Source: Kiritimatiellia bacterium (GTDB lineage: Bacteria > Verrucomicrobiota > Kiritimatiellia > RFP12 > UBA1067). Taken from it: DNA of 6,198 bases. Of this stretch, positions 1-4,901 are shown one piece after another; within the stretch, counting starts at the first letter, position 1, and each line of letters starts with the position of its first letter. The stretch lies in assembly GCA_017936245.1 (NCBI GenBank), contig JAGBFY010000409.1:1-6198 (forward strand). Reading direction: 5' to 3'. The notes beneath the pieces are model-generated. The model searched no databases, had not been told where the DNA came from, and was given only the letters and a program-made list of their open reading frames with translations. A program made the position numbers and the translations under genes.

Positions 1-914
1 GCTACGAGCGCTCCACAAAGGGACGCAAGCGTGAACACTACCAGTGGAACTGCGACATCATTGGCGAGGAGTCCGTTCTTGCCGAGGTCGAGGTGCTTGG
101 CGCTGCCGTCGATGCTCTTCGCCGCATGGGTCTTTCCAAGGATGATTTCCGCGTCCATGTCTCAAACCGTGCGCTGCTGTCCGAACTTCTCGCGTCCAGC
201 GGAATTCCGGAAGATCGCCATGCACAGGTGTTCCTTGCGCTCGATAAGCGCGGAAAGATGCCCGACTCCGAGATTGCGGCAATGCTTCGCGACGGCGGAT
301 TGGATGAGGCCGGTGTGAAGAAGACGTTTGAGATCATGGATCTCAAGTCGCTTGACGAACTGCCTGACGGTCCTGCAAAGGAGCGTCTGGTTGAACTGTT
401 CCGCCTAGCCGGAATCGCCGGATTTGCAGAGTGCCTGATGTTCGACATTTCTGTCATTCGCGGTCTTGCTTATTATACGGGAATCGTGTTCGAAGCGTTT
501 GACGTAAAGCGCGAGTTCCGTGCGATATTCGGCGGCGGCCGTTACGACAATCTTCTCACAACCATAGGCGGAGACCCCGCGACTGCGGTCGGTCTTGGAT
601 TCGGGGACGTTGTCGTGGGTGAACTTCTCAAGGCCAAGTTCGGCAATGAGGCGCCGCTTCCGAAGAAGGGCGTGTACATCGGATACATGTTCCCTGAACA
701 GCGCGATGCCGCCCTTGCTCTTGCGGCGAAACTTCGCGCGGAAGGCGAATGCGTGAACCTTGCGCTGAAGAAACAGAAGCCGAAGCAGTTCTTCGCCCAC
801 GCCGGTTCGAGCAGCTGTGCAAAGGCGGTCTTCCTCGGTCCGGATGATGTAGCCGCAGGCAAGGCCCGCATGAAGGATTTGGATACGCGTACGGAATCAG
901 AGATCGCTCTCTGA
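1..914 (+). CDS. hisS: Histidyl-tRNA synthetase, C-terminal part (5' truncated by window edge)
   Basis: Cytoplasmic class II aminoacyl-tRNA synthetase that charges tRNA-His. The frame is open from the left edge (first full codon at position 3) to TGA at 912-914, giving 303 visible residues. Bacterial HisRS usually has about 420-450, so the first third, including motif 1, is missing. The window opens in the motif 2 loop (YERSTKGRKREHYQ). The insertion domain follows, then the histidine-specific HisA motif RGLAYYTGIVFE (nt 459-494) with its arginine kept, then FGGGRYDNLL (from nt 528), and a motif 3 region reading AVGLGFGDVVVGELL. The last ~80 residues (from KKGVYIGYMF) match the anticodon-binding domain and end with KDLDTRTESEIAL. 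Two differences from the E. coli type stand out: RGLDYY is RGLAYY, and the GLER of motif 3 is GDVV. I recall such variants from other bacterial HisRS sub-groups, but this is unverified. The identity is secure. Confidence 0.97.
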   Translation, partial: YERSTKGRKREHYQWNCDIIGEESVLAEVEVLGAAVDALRRMGLSKDDFRVHVSNRALLSELLASSGIPEDRHAQVFLALDKRGKMPDSEIAAMLRDGGLDEAGVKKTFEIMDLKSLDELPDGPAKERLVELFRLAGIAGFAECLMFDISVIRGLAYYTGIVFEAFDVKREFRAIFGGGRYDNLLTTIGGDPATAVGLGFGDVVVGELLKAKFGNEAPLPKKGVYIGYMFPEQRDAALALAAKLRAEGECVNLALKKQKPKQFFAHAGSSSCAKAVFLGPDDVAAGKARMKDLDTRTESEIAL

Positions 915-919
915 TCCCG
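892..919. terminator. Strong hairpin over the hisS stop codon, between convergent genes
   Basis: The arms are 892-903 (CGGAATCAGAGA) and 908-919 (TCTCTGATCCCG), with loop TCGC. Eleven of twelve positions pair and there is one A/C mismatch. The hairpin includes the hisS stop codon and sits just past the stop of the opposing nitroreductase gene. No T-tract follows on either strand, so it is not a textbook intrinsic terminator. It could protect 3' ends or help termination in both directions. Confidence 0.5.
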
Positions 920-929
920 GTGCGCATTT

Positions 930-955
930 GAACTGCGTCAATCGCGTTCTTTTTT
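930..955 (+). terminator. Candidate intrinsic terminator of hisS
   Basis: GAAC-(T)-GCG (930-937) pairs with CGCGTTC (943-949) around a TCAAT loop, with one bulged T. Six Ts follow directly (950-955). It lies 15 bases after the hisS stop, which is the expected place. It overlaps the last codons of the convergent nitroreductase gene, so the T-tract also encodes its Lys-Lys pair near the C-terminus. The stem is short, hence moderate confidence. Confidence 0.55.
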
Positions 956-1771
956 CGCCTTTATGATCGTGCCGGTTTTGGCGTCGATGTCGTAGTCGTA
1001 TTCGAAGCCGTCCTTTTTGAAGTCGACTTCGTACACCATTACGCCATCTTCACGGTCGAGTTCGCATTTCAGCCAGCGGACATCGCTCTCATGGAACTTC
1101 GCATGGGCGAGGGCTGCCCTGATTGCGGCCTGCCGGCCGATGAAGCCGTCATTCTGCGGATATCCGACTGACTGCCCGATAACGATGCGCTGACCGGTTC
1201 CGAGCTTGAGAGCCTTGGCGCATGCGTCATAGTCGATGTTGGCGCGTGCAACCGTGGCAAGTCCCTCTTTGGCGCAGAAGAGATATACGTTCTGCATGAC
1301 TGCACCAGCATGTATTCCTGCAAAACGCAGACTGTTCGCATCGTCGGATTTCATTCCGCGCGAACGGTCATGCACGTAGAACAGGTTCAGCGGTGCGCTC
1401 TGCGCGAAGGGCTGTTTTCCTGCGGCCGTTCTGTGGTCTCCGGGATTGACGAGCGTCAGTGCGTTCAGCTTTGCGTCGTAGCGGTAGACGCCTGATGCAA
1501 GCATCACATACACATCCGTGTCCTGGACGTTCAGTCCGGTTGGCGCGGTTCTGCGACCGTCAGGGCGGTTGATGCCGTTTGCGGCCCACAGAAGCGACGA
1601 AAGCATCTGTGGCGAGAGCTCTCTGGCCGCGAAATCGCGGGTTGATTTGCGTTCGGACAGCACCTGCATGAGAGCCTTGCCGCCTTTGGTCACAGGCTGC
1701 GGCAGATTTATGTCGCCAGCGGTTGCGTAAGCCGTCGCAAGTGCGAACGATGCTGCGATTATTCTCTTCAT
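938..1771 (-). CDS. Exported nitroreductase-family (SagB/ThcOx-like) flavoprotein with C-terminal PepSY-like domain
   Basis: The protein has 277 residues. Residues 1-18 form a Sec signal peptide (positive MKR, hydrophobic core, AxA cleavage before Gly19), so it should act outside the cytoplasm. Residues about 30-206 are a nitroreductase fold: the ERKSTRDF motif (Arg41, Ser43, Arg45) expected to contact FMN phosphate, RRTAPTGLN (73-81), a YRYDAKLNAL hairpin (96-105), the HAGAVMQNVYLFCAKEGL helix (154-171) and the terminal IGQSVGYPQ (198-206). Family members are usually about 200-220 residues, so the extra ~70 stand out. Residues about 210-272 (IGRQAAIRAALAHA, later VMVYEVDFKKDG and YDYDIDAKTGTI) look like a PepSY domain. 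The ATG at 1771 is chosen over the in-frame start at 1846 because it has a perfect SD and begins a signal peptide. Electron donor and substrate cannot be told from the sequence. Confidence 0.9.
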   Translation of the reverse strand: MKRIIAASFALATAYATAGDINLPQPVTKGGKALMQVLSERKSTRDFAARELSPQMLSSLLWAANGINRPDGRRTAPTGLNVQDTDVYVMLASGVYRYDAKLNALTLVNPGDHRTAAGKQPFAQSAPLNLFYVHDRSRGMKSDDANSLRFAGIHAGAVMQNVYLFCAKEGLATVARANIDYDACAKALKLGTGQRIVIGQSVGYPQNDGFIGRQAAIRAALAHAKFHESDVRWLKCELDREDGVMVYEVDFKKDGFEYDYDIDAKTGTIIKAKKERD

Positions 1772-1776
1772 GTCAT

Positions 1777-1785
1777 TCCTCCCTT
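1777..1785 (-). promoter_or_regulatory. Ribosome binding site fixing the nitroreductase start
   Basis: On the minus strand the sequence AAGGGAGGA lies 5 bases before the ATG at 1771. It is a near-perfect anti-SD match and the reason the longer frame beginning at 1846 is not used. A run of ten As (plus-strand Ts 1788-1797) lies just upstream. Confidence 0.85.
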
Positions 1786-1851
1786 CATTTTTTTTTTCTT
1801 CTGTTTTGGCGACCAGCCCGACAAGTGGGCAACCTCGCCCCAACACCGCGA

Positions 1852-1860
1852 ATTATATCA
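1852..1860 (-). promoter_or_regulatory. Extended -10 promoter of the nitroreductase gene
   Basis: The minus strand reads TGATATAAT, a consensus TATAAT (1857-1852) preceded by the TGn extension. No good -35 is found 16-18 bases upstream, as is common for extended -10 promoters. The predicted start near 1845 leaves a leader of about 74 bases. The gene therefore probably has its own promoter and does not depend on the upstream transporter gene. Confidence 0.65.
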
Positions 1861-1936
1861 TACCTTCATTCTAAAAAGATAGCCATGTATAATTTTTTTT
1901 TGACAAGGATTGTGGAGGAGGGATGACGTCCGGAAA

Positions 1937-4291
1937 TCAGTTTGCGGCGGCGCTGCGGAACTCGACGCGGCGGAGGTAGCGTATCTGGAGATAAGAGAAG
2001 CCGATGAGGGCCACGCCGAGGAACCATGCCATTGTCGTGGCGGTCGAGAATCGCAGATTGTTGTAGGCTTCCTTCCAGATCGCGAGAGAAAGAACGTTTG
2101 TCGCATCTCCCGGCCCTCCGAACGTAAGGAGGAATATCGATCCCATCCCCTGAAACGCCGCGATGAAAGCCCCTACGAAGTTTATCACCATGAGGGGCAT
2201 CAGTTGAGGTATCGTTATGTGGCGCAGACGCGCGAATATTCCGGCACCGTCAATCGCGGCCGCCTCATAGTAGTCTGGCGGCAGGCTCCCGAGCGCAGCT
2301 ATATATATGAGGGACGCCATCCCTGCTCCGGCCCACACGCCGGGCAGTATGCAGCACGTCATCGCCATGGACGGGTCCTGCAGCCACGACTGGCGGGCGA
2401 TCCCAAACAGCGCAAGCATCTGGTTGAGCATGCCGTTCTCCGTAGGATCGAACATCAGCTTCCACAGAAGCATGATCACGAGCGCGCTTGTAAGATGCGG
2501 AAGGAAGTATACCATCCTGAAGAACACTTTGCCCTTGGGTATCTCCGTCAAAAGCACAGCAAGGATTACCGGTGTCGTGAAGCCAAGGAGAATCGCAAGC
2601 GTAACATACTGCAAGGTCTTCAGCCACGCGTTCCAGAATCCGGGATTGGATGCGACCTGTATGAAATTATCGAGTCCCGCCCAAGTGGAACCACCAACGA
2701 TCTTGTAGTCCTGAAATGCCATCATTGCGCCCTTGATGAGCGGATAGTAGCTCCACAGCGCCACGCTTGCCAGAGCCGGAGCCAGAAACAGCCATGGCAG
2801 TAATCTGCGCAGCCCGCCCTGGCCGCTCTCATGGAGGGATGCGCCGGCCTTGACCTCGCGTCCGCTCCGCCAGACAATGAAAGCGGCCGTCAACATACAT
2901 ATCAGAATCACGCCGAACACAACCCTCGCAAGCGGCCGTCGACTTTCGATCTTCGATCTGTCGGCGTCAAACATCAGACCACGGTTCGCATCCTGCGTTA
3001 TGGAAGAAAGGGCGGAAGCATAATCGAAGTCCTTCCCCTCATCGCTCAGAAGCAGTCCCAGGAATCTGCGGCTCACAATGTCGCTTGCCGCCTGCCAGAA
3101 TCCGACGTGCGGCTCGGTTACGGCCTTTATGCGTCCTTTGTCGAGATCGTCATACATGCGCAGAATCTCGGATGGAACTTCGCCAAGGTACTGTTCAAGC
3201 CCGAGCCGTTTCAGGTCGGACGGCAAGCACCACCGGGCACGGCCTTCGCGGGCGTTCGTCCTTATCCTCTCATCGTACACATCCTGTGAGGCAAGAACCT
3301 GCATTGCCGCCCATACCTTATCCCTGTCGGCCTTTGTCCTGTGCGCAACGGACTCGGTCATCGCGTAGAAATGCTTATGCGCCTGAAGAACAGGTTTATG
3401 CGACGCGTCCGCCGCCGGGAAAGGCATCAGTCCGACAAGGTCTGCGGGGAAGTTCAGGTGTTCGGCAAGATACGCCACAAAGTCCTCTCCGCCGAATACG
3501 CATGCGATCTCGCCTCCGGTGAAGAGCATCGCAACATCGCTCGATACGGAAAGCACCGGCAACCCACGTACAAGATCCTTGCGGACGAGGCGCTGCAGAA
3601 ATTCCGCCGCTCTGAGACATTCCGGAGAATCGAAACACGCTTCCCATTTGTCGTCACTGCTTTTTGCGCCTTGACATCTTCGCACAACATCGCCGCCGGC
3701 GGCTCCTACCCATGGCAGGAATCCCCAAGGTCGGTTCTCGATGGCTATTGCCCTGCGTCCTGGCTTTGTGAGCTTTTCACACCAGACCTCGAACTCATCC
3801 CATGTTGCCGGATGCTTTGCCGGGTCGAGTCCTACCTCCTTTACAAGGTCTTTTCTGTACACTAGTCCGTAATAGGATATGCCGGGTGTCGGTACGGCGT
3901 GTATAAGGCCGTCCTTTGTCGCGACCTCGCGCCACAGTGACGGGGAATGCCGCCAACCTTCCCAGTTTTCGTCTATCCATTCATTTAGCGGGTACGTGAA
4001 GCCCTGCTCAATATCGTGGCGCAGCACGTGGAACCACGCCTTATAGACATCCGGTGCGCTTCCGCCGGCGAGGGCGAGCATGAACTGGGAGCGTCCGCCG
4101 CCGCCTGGAAGGATAAGGCCGCCCCACTGTTTAGGATGGATGTCAGGGTTGCGTTTCTCGAATGCATTCAGTGCCTTTGTGGTCGGATCCTCAGGATGGG
4201 TGGGACGGTAGCACATGAAGAACGACACATCCGTCGCCGCCATGGCAGCCATCCAGCATAATGCAGAGAAAAATGTAAGAAAACTTCGCAT
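1937..4291 (-). CDS. ABC importer: periplasmic solute-binding domain fused to MalF-type permease
   Basis: The protein has 784 residues. Residues 1-18 form a signal peptide. Residues about 21-435 are a family 1 extracellular solute-binding protein: MLALAGGSAPDVY (71-83), GLIHAVPTPGISYYGLVYRKDL (128-149), ATWDEFEVWCEKL (162-174) and MLFTGGEIACVFGGED (255-270). A lone helix at 455-474 follows. After a basic, polar linker comes a MalF-like permease (about 497-775) with six likely helices, the first starting LFLAPALASV. The coupling loop is complete: EAA (676-678), Gly682 and ITIP (692-695) fit the EAAx3Gx9IxLP motif. The helix at 455-474 would cross the membrane and put the permease N-terminus in the cytoplasm, so the topology makes sense. 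Carbohydrate is the likely substrate class; the exact sugar is unknown. No MalG-like partner or ATPase lies nearby, so these must be encoded elsewhere. The 165 bases after its stop hold no gene and no clear terminator. Confidence 0.92.
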   Translation of the reverse strand: MRSFLTFFSALCWMAAMAATDVSFFMCYRPTHPEDPTTKALNAFEKRNPDIHPKQWGGLILPGGGGRSQFMLALAGGSAPDVYKAWFHVLRHDIEQGFTYPLNEWIDENWEGWRHSPSLWREVATKDGLIHAVPTPGISYYGLVYRKDLVKEVGLDPAKHPATWDEFEVWCEKLTKPGRRAIAIENRPWGFLPWVGAAGGDVVRRCQGAKSSDDKWEACFDSPECLRAAEFLQRLVRKDLVRGLPVLSVSSDVAMLFTGGEIACVFGGEDFVAYLAEHLNFPADLVGLMPFPAADASHKPVLQAHKHFYAMTESVAHRTKADRDKVWAAMQVLASQDVYDERIRTNAREGRARWCLPSDLKRLGLEQYLGEVPSEILRMYDDLDKGRIKAVTEPHVGFWQAASDIVSRRFLGLLLSDEGKDFDYASALSSITQDANRGLMFDADRSKIESRRPLARVVFGVILICMLTAAFIVWRSGREVKAGASLHESGQGGLRRLLPWLFLAPALASVALWSYYPLIKGAMMAFQDYKIVGGSTWAGLDNFIQVASNPGFWNAWLKTLQYVTLAILLGFTTPVILAVLLTEIPKGKVFFRMVYFLPHLTSALVIMLLWKLMFDPTENGMLNQMLALFGIARQSWLQDPSMAMTCCILPGVWAGAGMASLIYIAALGSLPPDYYEAAAIDGAGIFARLRHITIPQLMPLMVINFVGAFIAAFQGMGSIFLLTFGGPGDATNVLSLAIWKEAYNNLRFSTATTMAWFLGVALIGFSYLQIRYLRRVEFRSAAAN

Positions 4292-4299
4292 GGCTAGAT

Positions 4300-4308
4300 A
4301 TTATAGCA
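4300..4308 (-). promoter_or_regulatory. Extended -10 promoter almost touching the transporter ATG
   Basis: The minus strand reads TGCTATAAT: a consensus TATAAT (4305-4300) with the TGn extension. The -35 position 17 bases upstream (TGATGA) is poor. Only eight bases separate the box from the ATG at 4291, so the transcript should begin at or within two or three bases of the start codon. No SD precedes the ATG, which fits leaderless translation. The box could be coincidental, in which case a more distant promoter is used. Confidence 0.5.
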
Positions 4309-4331
4309 TGACTCACATTCTCTCATCATGC
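4306..4331. promoter_or_regulatory. Spaced inverted repeat, candidate operator
   Basis: GCATGA (4306-4311) and TCATGC (4326-4331) form a perfect 6-base inverted repeat, with centres 20 bases apart (about two helical turns). The proximal arm covers the TGn element of the minus-strand promoter and the distal arm covers its -35 position. This is a typical geometry for a dimeric repressor site, but short arms can occur by chance. Confidence 0.3.
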
Positions 4332-4360
4332 GGAGCGAAATTTCTGTCCTGTTTCTGCTA

Positions 4361-4390
4361 TTGACGCAAAACATCAGGTTGTGATACCAT
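4361..4390 (+). promoter_or_regulatory. Candidate promoter for the plus-strand membrane protein and secreted glycosidase-like genes
   Basis: A TTGACG -35 box (4361-4366), an 18-base spacer and TACCAT (4385-4390), preceded by a TGn extension (TGA, 4382-4384), make a plausible sigma-70-type promoter. Transcription would start near 4397, giving a leader of about 180 bases before the ATG at 4579. It diverges from the transporter promoter, with about 55 bases between the boxes. Confidence 0.5.
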
Positions 4391-4396
4391 ATGTGG

Positions 4397-4578
4397 AAAT
4401 CGAAAGAGGGGTCTGTCCTATCTATAGGAATCGGTCCTATGGGATGGTGGTGGTTTGATGAACATCATATATAGACAAGTATTTCAGCCGGGGAAAAGCA
4501 TTATCTGGCTGCTGCCGTGCTGTGGTCGCAAATATCCCCTGTCGTAAAGGAGATTTTGTAAAGTAATGGAGTTTAGAA
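4397..4578 (+). promoter_or_regulatory. Long 5' leader with inverted repeats
   Basis: The stretch has no credible gene. It holds TCCTAT (4416-4421), ATAGGA (4424-4429) and TCCTAT (4435-4440). The middle copy can pair with either neighbour, and the pairing with the right copy extends to about nine pairs with G-U wobbles around loop ATCGG. Further on, GACA (4474-4477) plus GGGGA (4490-4494) can pair with TCCCC plus TGTC (4535-4543). I recognise no known riboswitch consensus. GGAG at 4568-4571 is the SD of the next gene. Confidence 0.35.
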
Positions 4579-4851
4579 ATGGGTATATTTGAGTTTCTGA
4601 TGCTGTGCTGTTTCGGCTTTTCATGGCCTTTTTCCATTGCAAAGTCGCTGAAATCGCGTTCAGCGAAGGGGAAAAGCCTTGGTTTTATGCTTCTTGTAGA
4701 AGTAGGGTATGTATTCGGGATAATCCATAAGGTGCTTTACAGCTACAACTGGGTGATATGGGCGTATGTGTCGCTGTTTATGCTTGTAGGTGTGGATATC
4801 GCGCTCTATTTCCGTAACGCCGCCCTTGATCGGCAACGTGATGCGACGTGA
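4579..4851 (+). CDS. Small three-helix membrane protein, PQ-loop/SemiSWEET-like
   Basis: The protein has 90 residues, nearly all membrane-embedded. Three likely helices lie at about 3-21, 34-53 and 57-77, followed by a short charged tail (residues 79-90). The first helix ends in SWPFSIAKSLKSRSAKGKSL (15-34). It resembles the PQ-loop pattern, in which a proline after helix 1 precedes a basic stretch and a small-residue/Gly/Ser turn. Size and three-helix layout match bacterial SemiSWEETs, which dimerise to carry sugars, but the canonical PQ pair is WPF here. I recall similar uncharacterised small proteins in gut Firmicutes and Bacteroidetes, so the family may be widespread with no known function. 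The start is supported by GGAG seven bases upstream; the ATG at 4566 opens only an 8-codon frame. It lies 50 bases before the secreted glycosidase-like gene on the same strand and is probably co-transcribed. Confidence 0.8.
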   Translation: MGIFEFLMLCCFGFSWPFSIAKSLKSRSAKGKSLGFMLLVEVGYVFGIIHKVLYSYNWVIWAYVSLFMLVGVDIALYFRNAALDRQRDAT

Positions 4852-4886
4852 CATCTTTACATCGCCTAGAAAAATCGACAAAGATG
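4852..4886 (+). repeat. Inverted repeat in the gap between the two plus-strand genes
   Basis: CATCTTT (4852-4858), directly after the stop codon, pairs with AAAGATG (4880-4886) over a 21-base loop. No T-tract follows, so it is not an intrinsic terminator. Folding would end just before the SD of the next gene (4893-4897). It is A/T-rich and weak, so the significance is low. Confidence 0.25.
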
Positions 4887-4901
4887 AAAGTAGAGGGAAA
4901 C

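Noticed and set aside
1772..1846. N-terminal extension of the nitroreductase to 1846
   Set aside because: The 25 extra residues have no SD, lie in the predicted leader and would bury the signal peptide. The ATG at 1771 has an excellent SD.
1886..1977. Plus-strand TATAAT (1888-1893), GGAGGAGG and an 18-codon ATG frame at 1923
   Set aside because: The SD abuts the ATG with almost no spacing, the frame is tiny and antisense to the transporter's 3' end, and the -35 is poor. It is most likely A/T-tract coincidence.
1910..2803. 297-codon plus-strand open frame antisense to the transporter fusion
   Set aside because: It is rich in Arg/His with no domain pattern and mirrors the codon structure of the well-supported minus-strand permease. 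Its frame is a shadow.
3341..3865. 174-codon plus-strand open frame opposite the solute-binding domain
   Set aside because: There is no SD or recognisable fold, and it lies fully within the minus-strand coding region; a shadow frame.
4397..4578. Known riboswitch class or tRNA in the leader
   Set aside because: I looked for cobalamin, SAM, glycine, c-di-GMP and similar conserved cores and for a tRNA T-loop pattern, and saw none that fit.
4437..4637. 66-codon minus-strand open frame across the leader
   Set aside because: It has no SD and no family resemblance, and it overlaps both the leader and the start of the supported small membrane protein.
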